Source: Nocardioides limicola (GTDB lineage Bacteria; Actinomycetota; Actinomycetes; Propionibacteriales; Nocardioidaceae). Taken from it: 64,000 bases of DNA. A program made the position numbers and the translations under genes. The notes under the pieces were generated by a model. It worked only from the letters and a program-made list of their open reading frames with translations. It was not told where the DNA came from and searched no databases. Shown here piece after piece: positions 51,894 through 63,804 of the stretch; the first letter of the stretch is position 1; the number at the start of each line of letters is the position of its first letter. The stretch is from contig NZ_JAERJA010000008.1 in the NCBI RefSeq assembly GCF_016827675.1, forward strand, positions 62,001 through 126,000, written 5' to 3'.

Positions 51894-52025
51894 CTGCTGT
51901 TCGCGGCCGGGATGGGGATTGGGCTGGCCTTCTGGGGAGTGGCGGAGCCGCTCACCTTTTTCGCCACCGACGTGAGGCCGTGAATGACCGGCGAGGGTGC
52001 GGAACTGGCCCAGAAGGCGATGCGT
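51894..52025 (+). pseudogene. Decayed fragment of a BCCT-family transporter
   Basis: In one frame the DNA reads LLFAAGMGIGLAFWGVAEPL, then TFFATDVRP, a TGA stop at 51981, and in the same frame MTGEGAELAQKAMR. The first part is the highly conserved core helix of betaine/choline/carnitine transporters and the second matches the spacing before their FHWG motif. Upstream the frame is blocked by TGA at 51891-51893; TM in the adjacent frame suggests a one-base insertion. No other part of the gene remains. It ends against the 3' end of the DUF5703 gene. Confidence 0.75.
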
Positions 52026-52249
52026 CAGAGCAGGTACGTCGGTCGCAGTTGCCGGATGATCCTGCGGCGTAGCCGGACCCGGCGTACTCCGTCGTGGGCG
52101 ATGCGTACCCGGTCCAGCTCCCAGCCGCCGTACTCGGCGCGTTCGACCAGCAGCCGGGTCACCGCGTGCCTGGACAGCGTGCGCGGCAGGTGCACGTGGT
52201 CGAACTCCCACTCCACGGCCCGTGTCGGTGCCCGTCGCTGTCTGGCCAC
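52025..52249 (-). CDS. DUF5703 family small protein
   Basis: The 74-residue basic protein (VEWEFDHVHLPRTLSRHAVT, YGGWELDRVRIAHDGVRRVR) matches the actinobacterial DUF5703 family. GTG 52249 directly follows the stop of the aldo/keto reductase gene, so the two are co-transcribed. Function unknown. Confidence 0.8.
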   Translation of the reverse strand: MARQRRAPTRAVEWEFDHVHLPRTLSRHAVTRLLVERAEYGGWELDRVRIAHDGVRRVRLRRRIIRQLRPTYLL

Positions 52250-53197
52250 CTAATGCTCCGAGACGTCGTCCAGTGCTGCGGAGATCTCCTTCGGAAGCTC
52301 CCTGTCCTCCGCGGCCACGATGTCGCGCAGCTGGGCTGCGGTCCGTGCGCCGACGATCGGTGCGGTGACCCCGGGACGGTCCCGCACCCAGGCCAGCGCC
52401 ACGTCGAGGGGCCGCCAGCCGAGGCCGTCCGCTGCCCTGGCCACGGCCTCGACGATCGTCCGGCCGTGGTCGTCGAGATAGGGCTCCACGAAGCCGGCGA
52501 AATGGGTGGAGGCCGCCCGAGAGTCCACCGGCGTGCCGGTGCGGTACTTCCCGGTCAGCACCCCGCGCCCCAAGGGCGACCAGGGCAGCACGCCCAATCC
52601 CATCGCCTCCGCTGCGGGCAGCACCTCCGCCTCGATGCTCCGGTTCAACAACGAGTACTCGACCTGGGTCGACGCCAGGGGTGACCGGCCGGGCACGGCC
52701 CGTTGCCAGGTGGCCGACCACGCGGTCTGCCAGCCGGTGTAGTTGGAGATCCCGACATAACTGGCCCTGCCCGTGGACACTGCGGTGTCCAAGGCGCTGA
52801 GCGTCTCCTCCAGGGGAGTCTCGTCCGACCACACGTGCACCTGCCAGAGGTCCACATGGTCGGTGCCGAGCCTGGCCAGTGAGGCATCGAGATCGGTCAG
52901 CAGTCGGCCGCGTGAGGTGTCGTACTGCCGTTCGCCCCGGCGCGCTGACACGCCGGCCTTGGTGGCCAGCACCACGTCGTCGCGGCCGACCACGTCACCC
53001 AACAGCCGGCCGATCAGTTCCTCGGAGGCGCCGTTGCCGTAGCCGGCCGCGGTGTCCACCAGCGTGCCACCGGCCTCGGCGAACGTGATCAGCTGATCAC
53101 GGGCCTCGTGCTCGTCGGTGTCCCGGCCCCAGGTCATGGTGCCCAAGCCGAGCCGGGAGACCTTCAGGCCCGTCGTACCCACCCTGCGTTGCTGCAT
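52250..53197 (-). CDS. Aldo/keto reductase
   Basis: The 315-residue TIM-barrel protein has GTMTWGRDTDEHEARDQL, the catalytic Asp/Tyr/Lys set in VDTAAGYGNG and LATKAGV, and the NADPH region GARTAAQL. In place of the usual catalytic His motif it has LWQVHVW. ATG 53197 lies 6 nt after TACGGT on the minus strand. Substrate unknown. Confidence 0.92.
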   Translation of the reverse strand: MQQRRVGTTGLKVSRLGLGTMTWGRDTDEHEARDQLITFAEAGGTLVDTAAGYGNGASEELIGRLLGDVVGRDDVVLATKAGVSARRGERQYDTSRGRLLTDLDASLARLGTDHVDLWQVHVWSDETPLEETLSALDTAVSTGRASYVGISNYTGWQTAWSATWQRAVPGRSPLASTQVEYSLLNRSIEAEVLPAAEAMGLGVLPWSPLGRGVLTGKYRTGTPVDSRAASTHFAGFVEPYLDDHGRTIVEAVARAADGLGWRPLDVALAWVRDRPGVTAPIVGARTAAQLRDIVAAEDRELPKEISAALDDVSEH

Positions 53198-53203
53198 GGA
53201 GCA

Positions 53204-53209
53204 ACCGTA
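53204..53209 (-). promoter_or_regulatory. -10 box (TACGGT) of the aldo/keto reductase gene
   Basis: Minus-strand TACGGT ends 6 nt before ATG 53197; leaderless pattern. Confidence 0.55.
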
Positions 53210-53278
53210 GTCAGCCACGCCGCCGACGGGGCCCACGGCTCGCCGGTGAGGCGCCCGCGAGGCGTCGATGCGGGCCAG

Positions 53279-53284
53279 TAGTGT
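53279..53284 (+). promoter_or_regulatory. -10 box (TAGTGT) of uppP
   Basis: TAGTGT ends 8 nt before GTG 53293, supporting that start over GTG 53281, which would begin inside the box. Confidence 0.5.
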
Positions 53285-53292
53285 TGCGGCCC

Positions 53293-54117
53293 GTGTGGGA
53301 TCTGTTGAAGGCCGTGGTGCTCGGCACGCTGCAGGGACTGACCGAGTTCCTGCCCATCTCCAGCAGTGCGCACCTGCGCATCTTCCCGGAGATGCTGGGG
53401 TGGGGAGATCCGGGGGCGGCGTTCACGGCGGTGATCCAGATCGGCACCGAGGTCGCGGTGTTGCTCTACTTCCGCAAGGACATCTGGCGGATCGGCAGCA
53501 CCTGGCTGAAGTCACTGGTGCACCCGGAGTACCGGGGCCAACTCGACGCCCGGATGGGCTGGTTCATCATCATCGGCACCCTGCCGATCGTGGTCCTGGG
53601 GGTGCTCGGCAAGGACATCATCGAGAACGACTTCCGGAACCTGTGGATCATCGCCACCGCGCTGGTGGTGATGGGTCTGGTGCTGGGGCTTGCGGACCTG
53701 TTGTTCCCCAAGGACCGGGAGATCAAGGAGCTCACCCTCCGGGACGCGATCCTGATGGGGTTCGCCCAGGCGATGGCCCTGATCCCGGGCGTCTCCCGCT
53801 CCGGGGCCACCATCACGATGGGCCGGATGCTCGGTTTCGAACGCGCCGCGGCCACCCGGTACGCGTTCCTGCTGGCCATCCCTGCCGTGATCGGGGCGGG
53901 GCTGTACGAGCTGAGGGAGATCCCGCACGGCGACAACGCGTACGGCTGGGGTCCGACGATCACCGCCACCATCGTCTCGTTCGCCGTCGGCTACGCCGCG
54001 ATCGCCTGGCTGCTCCACTACGTCTCGACCCACTCCTACCTGCCGTTCGTGATCTACCGGGTGCTGCTCGGGTCGCTGACGCTGGGGCTGCTCTTCTCCG
54101 GGGTGCTCAGCGCCTGA
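53293..54117 (+). CDS. uppP: Undecaprenyl-diphosphatase
   Basis: The 274-residue membrane enzyme recycles the C55 lipid carrier for peptidoglycan synthesis and confers basal bacitracin tolerance. Motifs QGLTEFLPISSSAHL (residues 14-28) and GFAQAMALIPGVSRSGATIT are intact; about eight helices. First gene of the conserved block leading to mshC. Confidence 0.95.
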   Translation: MWDLLKAVVLGTLQGLTEFLPISSSAHLRIFPEMLGWGDPGAAFTAVIQIGTEVAVLLYFRKDIWRIGSTWLKSLVHPEYRGQLDARMGWFIIIGTLPIVVLGVLGKDIIENDFRNLWIIATALVVMGLVLGLADLLFPKDREIKELTLRDAILMGFAQAMALIPGVSRSGATITMGRMLGFERAAATRYAFLLAIPAVIGAGLYELREIPHGDNAYGWGPTITATIVSFAVGYAAIAWLLHYVSTHSYLPFVIYRVLLGSLTLGLLFSGVLSA

Positions 54118-54122
54118 ACCAG

Positions 54123-54128
54123 TAGCCT
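54123..54128 (+). promoter_or_regulatory. -10 box (TAGCCT) of the histidine phosphatase gene
   Basis: TAGCCT ends 7 nt before ATG 54136, although uppP is only 18 bp upstream, so the gene can be expressed separately. Confidence 0.5.
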
Positions 54129-54135
54129 GCAGCCC

Positions 54136-54831
54136 ATGGCGACAGTGATCCTGGCTCGACACGGCCGCAGCACCGCGAACTCCGAGGGAGTGCTGGCGGG
54201 GCGACTGCCGGGCGTGGGCCTGGACGAGGTGGGTCGGCACCAGGCCCGGGACGCCGCGGTCCGGCTGGCCGGCGTACCGCTGGTGAGCGTGGTGACCAGC
54301 CCGCTGCCACGCACCAAGCAGACCGCGCGGCTCCTGGTCGACGGACACCCGACCGCGCCACCGCTGACCGTCGACCGGGCGTTGATCGAGTGCGACTACG
54401 GCGAATGGCAGGGGGAGAGACTGAGCGTCCTGCGACGCCGGCGGTTGTGGCGCACCGTGCAGCAGCAGCCCTCCGCGGTCACCTTCCCCGGCGGCGAGTC
54501 GCTGGCGGCGATGCAGCACCGGGCGGTGGCCGCGGTTCGGCGCATCGACGCTGGGGTCGCCGACCTGCACGGCCCGTCCGCGGTCTGGCTGGCCGTCAGC
54601 CACGGTGACCTGATCGGCACGATCCTGGCCGACGCACTGGGCATGCACCTCGACCTGTACCAGCGGATCAGCGTCGGCCCGGGTTCGCTCTCGATCATCC
54701 GGTACGACGCCGAGCGGCCGTCGGTGCTGGGGATGAACACGCACGCCGGAGACCTGTCCTGGCTCTCCCCGCCCACGAAGCGCCGCAGCCGCGCCCGGTC
54801 CACCCTCGGCGGGGCGGCTGCCCCAGGGTGA
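54136..54831 (+). CDS. Histidine phosphatase family protein (MSMEG_4193 group)
   Basis: The 231-residue protein has the RHGRST motif (residues 8-13), ECDYGEWQG and SHGDLIGTILADALG with the second His. It belongs to the group always encoded beside DUF3090 and mshC in Actinobacteria; its substrate is unknown. A basic C-terminal tail (TKRRSRARS) follows. Confidence 0.9.
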   Translation: MATVILARHGRSTANSEGVLAGRLPGVGLDEVGRHQARDAAVRLAGVPLVSVVTSPLPRTKQTARLLVDGHPTAPPLTVDRALIECDYGEWQGERLSVLRRRRLWRTVQQQPSAVTFPGGESLAAMQHRAVAAVRRIDAGVADLHGPSAVWLAVSHGDLIGTILADALGMHLDLYQRISVGPGSLSIIRYDAERPSVLGMNTHAGDLSWLSPPTKRRSRARSTLGGAAAPG

Positions 54832-54877
54832 GAGCCCACCCCTCACGGCCCTCCCGATGGTCGACACGGGGTGGCCC

Positions 54878-54883
54878 TAGGCT
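54878..54883 (+). promoter_or_regulatory. -10 box (TAGGCT) of the DUF3090 gene
   Basis: TAGGCT is followed by 6 nt and ATG 54890; leaderless pattern. Confidence 0.6.
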
Positions 54884-54889
54884 GGCCGT

Positions 54890-55444
54890 ATGCAGGTGCA
54901 CCTCTATGACCCGCCGGAGCGCTTCGTTGCCGGCACCGTCGGTGAGCCTGGGCAACGGACCTTCTTCCTGCAGGCCCGCGCCGGGGTCCGGATCACCTCG
55001 GTCGCGATCGAGAAGCAGCAGGTCAGTGCGCTGGCCGAGCGGGTGGACGATCTGCTCGACCAGGTGATGAAGGCCGGGTCGGAGGCGGTGGTCCCGGCGA
55101 TGGCGCCGCTGGACCTGGACGACAGCGGTCCGCTGGACCAGCCGATCGAGGAGGAGTTCCGCGCCGGCACCATGACCCTGTCCTGGGATCCTCACGATCA
55201 GCGGGTGGTGATCGAGGTCTTCCCGATCCCGGTGACCGGGATCCCGGGCCCCGACGAGGACGAGCCGGAGCCCGACGAGGTCTTCCTGGTCAGGATCAGC
55301 CCCCGGGACGCCAGGGCCTTCGTCAAACGCTGCGTCCAGGTGGTCCGGGCGGGCCGTCCCGGATGTCCCTTCTGCGGCGAGGCGATCGACCCGAACGGCC
55401 ACCTGTGCGTACGGGCCAACGGCTTCCGGCGTCGGGACCCATGA
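54890..55444 (+). CDS. DUF3090 family protein
   Basis: The 184-residue protein (DPPERFVAGTVGEPGQRTFF, then ISPRDARAFVKRCVQVV) ends in a zinc-ribbon-like CPFCGEAIDPNGHLC. It is conserved across Actinobacteria in this neighbourhood; function unknown. Its stop overlaps the next ATG (ATGA), so it is translationally coupled to the SCO1664-family gene. Confidence 0.9.
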   Translation: MQVHLYDPPERFVAGTVGEPGQRTFFLQARAGVRITSVAIEKQQVSALAERVDDLLDQVMKAGSEAVVPAMAPLDLDDSGPLDQPIEEEFRAGTMTLSWDPHDQRVVIEVFPIPVTGIPGPDEDEPEPDEVFLVRISPRDARAFVKRCVQVVRAGRPGCPFCGEAIDPNGHLCVRANGFRRRDP

Positions 55445-56184
55445 GCGAGGTGGCGCTGGTCGGACGGATCCTGCCGGCCAGCAACGCGACCTTCCTGGCC
55501 GAGCACCAGGGCCGCCGGATCGTGTACAAACCGGTCGCGGGGGAGCGGCCCCTCTGGGACTTCCCGCTCGGCACGCTCGCCGGCAGGGAGGTGGCGGCGC
55601 ATCTGGTCTCCGAGGCGATGGGCTGGCAACTGGTGCCCCGCACCTGGCTCGGCGACGGCCCGCACGGTCCGGGGATGCTGCAGGAGTGGTGTGAGCCCGA
55701 TCCCGACCAGCGACCCGTCGACGTGGTTCGGCCGACTCAGGTGGGTGCCGGGATGATCCGGGTGTTCGACGGGTACGACGCCGAGGAGCAGCCGGTCTGC
55801 CTGGTGCACGAGGACAGCGCGGCGTTGCGTCGACTGGCCGTCTTCGACGTGGTCACGAACAACGCCGACCGCAAGGGCGGGCACATCCTCGGGATGGCCG
55901 ACGGACGGCGTCTCGGGGTCGACCACGGCATCTGCTTCCACGTCGAACCCAAGCTCCGTACCGTGCTGTGGGGGTGGGCCGGAGCGGACCTGCTCGCCGA
56001 GGAGCGGTTCGCCCTGGTGGCGCTGGAAGGCGCCCTCGGCGACACGCTCGGCGCCGCACTGGGGTCGCTCCTGGACGCCAGCGAGGTCGCCGCCCTGGCC
56101 AGACGCTGCCGGCACCTGCTCCGCGAGGGCCACCTGCCGGCACCGGCAGCGGATCGACCGATGATCCCGTGGCCGCCGCTGTGA
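55441..56184 (+). CDS. SCO1664 family protein (kinase-like fold)
   Basis: The 247-residue protein has VYKPVAGERPLWDFP near the N-terminus (possible ATP Lys) and VVTNNADRKGGHIL with VDHGICFH, which resemble the catalytic HxD/N and DxG-type motifs of HipA/PI4-kinase-like enzymes. Substrate unknown. It is coupled to DUF3090, and mshC follows after 22 bp. Confidence 0.88.
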   Translation: MSEVALVGRILPASNATFLAEHQGRRIVYKPVAGERPLWDFPLGTLAGREVAAHLVSEAMGWQLVPRTWLGDGPHGPGMLQEWCEPDPDQRPVDVVRPTQVGAGMIRVFDGYDAEEQPVCLVHEDSAALRRLAVFDVVTNNADRKGGHILGMADGRRLGVDHGICFHVEPKLRTVLWGWAGADLLAEERFALVALEGALGDTLGAALGSLLDASEVAALARRCRHLLREGHLPAPAADRPMIPWPPL

Positions 56185-56194
56185 GGTGGTTGGT

Positions 56195-56200
56195 TAGGCT
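56195..56200 (+). promoter_or_regulatory. -10 box (TAGGCT) of mshC
   Basis: TAGGCT is followed by 6 nt and ATG 56207; leaderless pattern. Confidence 0.6.
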
Positions 56201-56206
56201 GCCGAC

Positions 56207-57445
56207 ATGCGTGGATGGTCAGCCCCCGAGGTCCCTCAGCTACCGGTGACCGGACCCGTCGTGCAGGTGCACGACACCTCATCGAGGACCCTACGACCGA
56301 CCAACCCCGACGGCGCGGCACGGATGTACGTCTGCGGGATCACTCCCTACGACGCCACCCACATGGGTCACGCCGCCACCTATGTCGGTTTCGACCTGCT
56401 GAACCGGGCCTGGCGCAACGCCGGCCACGAGGTGCTCTACACCCAGAACGTCACCGACGTCGACGACCCGCTGCTGGAGCGTGCGGACAAGGTCGGCATC
56501 GACTGGGTCGAGCTCGCCGAGCGGGAGACCGAACTCTTCCGCACCGACATGGAGGCGCTGCGGGTGCTGCCGCCCACCCATTTCGTCGGCGCCGTCGAGT
56601 CGATCCCGCTGGTGGTGGAGTTGATCCAGCGCCTGCAGTCCCGCAATGCGGTGTACGACGTGGACGGCGACCTCTACTACGACGTCTACGCAGACCCCGC
56701 CTTCGGGCGGGTCTCCCGACTGGATCGCGACACCATGCTCACCCTCTTCGCGGAGCGCGGCGGTGACCCGGACCGACCCGGCAAGAGGGACCGCCTCGAC
56801 TGTGTCCTGTGGCGAGCCGAGCGTCCCGGTGAGCCGGCCTGGGAGAGTCCCTTCGGTCCCGGCCGCCCGGGCTGGCACGTCGAGTGTGCCGCGATCGCGC
56901 TGCAGCATCTGGGAGTGCCGTTCGACATCCAGGGCGGCGGCGCCGACCTCGTCTTCCCGCACCACGAGATGTGCGCCGGAGAGGTTCAGGTGGCGACCGG
57001 ACAGCATCCCTTCGCGCACACCTACGCCCACGCCGGCATGGTCGGGTACGACGGTCACAAGATGTCCAAGTCCCGGGGCAACCTGGTCTTCGTGAACGCC
57101 TTGCGGTTGAGCGAGATCGACCCGATGGCGATCCGGCTGAGCCTGCTGCGCCACCACTACCGCGACGACTGGGAGTGGACCGACGCACAGCTCTTCGACG
57201 CGGTGGACACGCTGACTCAGTGGCGGCGTGCCCTGGCGCTGGGCGCCGGAGCGCCTGCGCTGCCGGTGGTGGAGCAGGCCCTGGCCGCCTTGGCCGACGA
57301 CCTGGACGCGCCGACGGCGGTGGCATCGGTGCAGGCCTGGGTGGAGGCGACACTGGGCACGAACGGCCTGGCCGACACGAGCGACCCCGACGCCGCCGTA
57401 CTGATCCGCTCCCTGCTGGACGCGGCGCTGGGGCTGTCGCTCTGA
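56207..57445 (+). CDS. mshC: L-cysteine:GlcN-Ins ligase (mycothiol synthesis)
   Basis: The 412-residue protein is a cysteinyl-tRNA synthetase paralogue that joins cysteine to glucosaminyl-inositol with ATP, a committed mycothiol step. It has the HIGH-type motif THMGHA, the zinc Cys in MYVCGIT and HVECAAIA, and KMSKS near residue 285. It lacks the tRNA-binding C-terminal domain of CysS. Its presence marks the organism as a mycothiol-producing actinobacterium. Confidence 0.95.
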   Translation: MRGWSAPEVPQLPVTGPVVQVHDTSSRTLRPTNPDGAARMYVCGITPYDATHMGHAATYVGFDLLNRAWRNAGHEVLYTQNVTDVDDPLLERADKVGIDWVELAERETELFRTDMEALRVLPPTHFVGAVESIPLVVELIQRLQSRNAVYDVDGDLYYDVYADPAFGRVSRLDRDTMLTLFAERGGDPDRPGKRDRLDCVLWRAERPGEPAWESPFGPGRPGWHVECAAIALQHLGVPFDIQGGGADLVFPHHEMCAGEVQVATGQHPFAHTYAHAGMVGYDGHKMSKSRGNLVFVNALRLSEIDPMAIRLSLLRHHYRDDWEWTDAQLFDAVDTLTQWRRALALGAGAPALPVVEQALAALADDLDAPTAVASVQAWVEATLGTNGLADTSDPDAAVLIRSLLDAALGLSL

Positions 57446-57458
57446 GCCGCCGCCCGGA

Positions 57459-58304
57459 TCACTCCGTGTCGCGCCGCTTCAGGTAGCGCTCGAACTCCCG
57501 GGCGATCGCTTCACCGGAGGCCTCCGGCAGTTCGGCGGTGTCCCGGCTCTCCTCGAGGCTGCGCACGTACTCGGCGATGTCCTCGTCCTCCTCGGCCAGT
57601 TCGTTGACGCCGCGCTCCCATGCTCGCGCGTCCTCGGGGAGTTCGCCGAGGGGGATGCTGGTCTGCAGCAGGTCCTCGATCTGGCCCAGCAGCGCCAGGG
57701 TCGCCTTCGGGCACGGGGGCTGCGCCACGTAGTGCGGCACCGCCGCCCAGTAGGAGACGGCGGGGATGTCCAGCCGGGTGCAGGCGTCCTGGAAGACGCC
57801 GACGATCCCGGTCGGCCCCTCATAGGTCGACTGCTCGAGCTTCAGTCGGTCCACCAACTCCAGTTCGGTGGAGGTGCCGGTCACCGGGATCGGCCGGGTG
57901 TGCGGGGTGTCGGCCAGCAGGGCGCCCAAGGTGACCACCAGTCGCCCGCCGAGCTCGTCGCAGCCGGCCAGGATCTCGGCGCAGAACTGCCGCCAGCGCA
58001 TGTTCGGCTCGATGCCACGCACCAGGATCACGTCGCGGTGCAACCCCGGAGGGGAGGCCACCGCGATCTGGGTGCTCGGCCAGGTCAGCCGCCGGTGCCC
58101 GTTCGGATCGGTGCCGACGGTGGGCCGGTTCATCTGGAAGTCGTAGAAGTCCTCGGGGTCGATGGCTCCGACCACCTGCGCGTCCCAGACGTCGAGGAGG
58201 TGGTCGACCGCACCTGAGGCCGCCTCGGCCGCGTCGTTCCATCCCTCGAACGCGGCGATCACCACCGGGTCGACCAGGCCGCTGACGTCGTCGATCTCGA
58301 TCAC
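57459..58304 (-). CDS. PAC2 family protein
   Basis: The 281-residue protein matches the PAC2 family (VVIAAFEGWNDAAEAASGAV, ILVRGIEPNMRWRQFCAEIL, VSYWAAVPHYVAQPPCPKAT). Actinobacterial members are conserved next to mshC/metH and have been suggested to help proteasome-related or quality-control functions; the role here is unknown. GTG 58304 lies 6 nt after TACGCT on the minus strand. Convergent with mshC. Confidence 0.92.
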   Translation of the reverse strand: MIEIDDVSGLVDPVVIAAFEGWNDAAEAASGAVDHLLDVWDAQVVGAIDPEDFYDFQMNRPTVGTDPNGHRRLTWPSTQIAVASPPGLHRDVILVRGIEPNMRWRQFCAEILAGCDELGGRLVVTLGALLADTPHTRPIPVTGTSTELELVDRLKLEQSTYEGPTGIVGVFQDACTRLDIPAVSYWAAVPHYVAQPPCPKATLALLGQIEDLLQTSIPLGELPEDARAWERGVNELAEEDEDIAEYVRSLEESRDTAELPEASGEAIAREFERYLKRRDTE

Positions 58305-58310
58305 CGGTTC

Positions 58311-58316
58311 AGCGTA
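58311..58316 (-). promoter_or_regulatory. -10 box (TACGCT) of the PAC2 gene
   Basis: Minus-strand TACGCT ends 6 nt before GTG 58304; leaderless pattern. Confidence 0.55.
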
Positions 58317-58451
58317 GACGCCAGGTCAACGGGATTCGGGACGCGGGTGCAGGCAGGTTCCCCGGCGGGGGCACGGCCTGCGGGGATTTCTGGGGCCGGT
58401 GTCTGCGGTGTCACGATTCGGTAATCAGGTCCCGCCCCGGTCAGGGATGCC

Positions 58452-58457
58452 TAGGCT
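58452..58457 (+). promoter_or_regulatory. -10 box (TAGGCT) of metH
   Basis: TAGGCT lies 42 nt before the TTG start. This transcript has a leader with AGGAAGG. No cobalamin-riboswitch B12 box was found in 58305-58499. Confidence 0.4.
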
Positions 58458-58499
58458 GGCCCACGACACCGGGTACCACCGTCGAGGAAGGCTGCATCG

Positions 58500-62220
<3,721 letters not shown>

Positions 62221-62228
<8 letters not shown>

Positions 62229-62880
62229 GTTGCCGGCGGCCGTCCTGTGGGACATGGACGGCACCTTGGTCGACACCGAGCCGTATTGGATCGCGACCGA
62301 GTTCGAGTTGGCGGCCGAGCACGGGGCCACCTGGTCTCGGGAGCAGGCGCTGGCCCTGGTCGGCAACGACCTGGTGGAGTCCGGCCGCTACATCCAGCAG
62401 CAGATGGGGCTGACCCTCAGCCCGGCCGAGATCGTGGAGCGACTCCTCGACGGAGTGATCGCCCGGGTCCAGGAGTCGGTGCCGTGGCGCCCCGGCGCCA
62501 GGGAGCTGCTTGCGGACCTGCGACACCACGACGTCCCCTGCGCCCTGGTGACCATGTCGTATCGCCGGTTCGCCGGGCCGATCGTCGACCAGCTGCCGGC
62601 CGGCACCTTCGACGTCGTCGTCACCGGGGATCAGGTCACCCGGGGCAAGCCGCATCCCGAGCCCTATCTGACGGCAGCCCGACTGTTGGGTGTATCGGCA
62701 CCGGAGTGCCTGGCGATCGAGGACTCCGACACCGGCGCCACGTCAGCCGAGACGGCTGGCTGCACCGTGATCGCGGTGCCCAACCATGTCCCGGTCACGT
62801 CGGGGCCAGGTCGCATCCTGATCGACTCACTGGTCGGGGAGAGTGCCGGGTCGCTGACGCGTCGTTGCCTGACCCGGTGA
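62221..62880 (+). CDS. HAD-superfamily hydrolase (beta-phosphoglucomutase/phosphatase-like)
   Basis: The 219-residue protein has [12 protein letters not shown] (nucleophile Asp), VTMSYR (motif II), Lys in [11 protein letters not shown] and [11 protein letters not shown]. Substrate unknown. Its ATG overlaps the metH end by 8 bp, so the two are coupled. Confidence 0.92.
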
Positions 62881-62889
62881 CATCCGGTC

Positions 62890-63747
62890 TCAGGTGAGCT
62901 CGCGGCCGGGCAGCGGCGGCGGCGTCCCGCCCCACGCCGGGCACAACGCCTGGTGGGCGCACCAAGCGCACAACGGACCGCGCCGCGGCTGCCAGTCCCC
63001 GGACTCCTCACAGGCCCGGATCGCCCGCCAGATGGCCTCGACCTTGCGTTCACACGCCACCAGGTCCGCCTCGTCCGGCACGTACCGCAGGACCTCCCCG
63101 TTGCCCAGATAGATCAACTGCAGCAGGGACGGGACCACCCCGCGGCTGCGCCACAGCACCAGGGCATAGAACTTCATCTGGAACAGGGCCCGGGCCTCGA
63201 ACATCTCACCGGGGCTGCGACCGCTCTTGTAGTCGACGATGCGTACCAGACCCTCGGGCGAGATGTCGACGCGGTCGATGAAGCCGCGCAGCAGCAACTT
63301 CGAGTCCAGGACGGTCTCGACGTAGGACTCCCGCTCGGCGGGCTCGAGCCGGCGAGGGTCCTCCAGCTCGAAGTAGGTCTGCACCGACCGGCGACACGCC
63401 ACGAGCCACTCGGCGATCTCGGCCCCTGCCGCTTCGAACCCCTCGGCGAGGCCGGGCTCGGCCTCCAGCATCTGTTGCCACGTCGGCTCGACCATCGCGG
63501 CCGCCTGCTCGGGGGTGCGGTGGGTGGCAGGCAGGTCGAAGAGATCCTCCAGCACCTTGTGCACCAAGGTGCCGCGCACCGCATCCACACTGGTCGGCTC
63601 CGGCAACTGGTCGATCACCCGGAAGCGGTACAGCAGCGGACAGGTGAGGAAGTCACCGGCACGGCTGGGGGAGAGGGCGCCGAGCACCTCGACGCCGTCC
63701 ACGGGCGTGGAGACGGCCTCGGCGGGGGAGTTCGGCGTCACGGTCAT
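62890..63747 (-). CDS. RecB-like PD-(D/E)xK exonuclease-family protein
   Basis: The 285-residue protein has the nuclease core RGTLVHKVLEDL, LRGFIDRVD and VRIVDYKSGR (catalytic Asp...Asp-Tyr-Lys), and four cysteines (FLTCPLLYRF at the start and CAWCAHQALC at the end) that probably hold a 4Fe-4S cluster as in AddB/Cas4. No cas genes are nearby, and the same gene sits here in other Actinobacteria. TAGGGT lies 9 nt before ATG 63747 on the minus strand. Confidence 0.9.
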   Translation of the reverse strand: MTVTPNSPAEAVSTPVDGVEVLGALSPSRAGDFLTCPLLYRFRVIDQLPEPTSVDAVRGTLVHKVLEDLFDLPATHRTPEQAAAMVEPTWQQMLEAEPGLAEGFEAAGAEIAEWLVACRRSVQTYFELEDPRRLEPAERESYVETVLDSKLLLRGFIDRVDISPEGLVRIVDYKSGRSPGEMFEARALFQMKFYALVLWRSRGVVPSLLQLIYLGNGEVLRYVPDEADLVACERKVEAIWRAIRACEESGDWQPRRGPLCAWCAHQALCPAWGGTPPPLPGRELT

Positions 63748-63756
63748 GATGGGACG

Positions 63757-63762
63757 ACCCTA
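63757..63762 (-). promoter_or_regulatory. -10 box (TAGGGT) of the RecB-like gene
   Basis: Minus-strand TAGGGT ends 9 nt before ATG 63747. Confidence 0.4.
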
Positions 63763-63792
63763 GGTCACCCCGCCGACAGGCGGCCGGTCCGC

Positions 63793-63798
63793 TAGCCT
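63793..63798 (+). promoter_or_regulatory. -10 box (TAGCCT) of the M50 protease gene
   Basis: TAGCCT is followed by 6 nt and GTG 63805; leaderless pattern. Confidence 0.55.
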
Positions 63799-63804
63799 CG
63801 TCGT

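Noticed and set aside
51705..52025. Integrative element at tRNA-Leu
   Set aside because: No integrase gene and no direct repeat of the tRNA 3' end was found; the BCCT relic lies on the 5' side of the tRNA.
58305..58499. Cobalamin riboswitch upstream of metH
   Set aside because: No B12-box-like sequence or suitable multi-stem structure could be seen in the 195-bp leader region.
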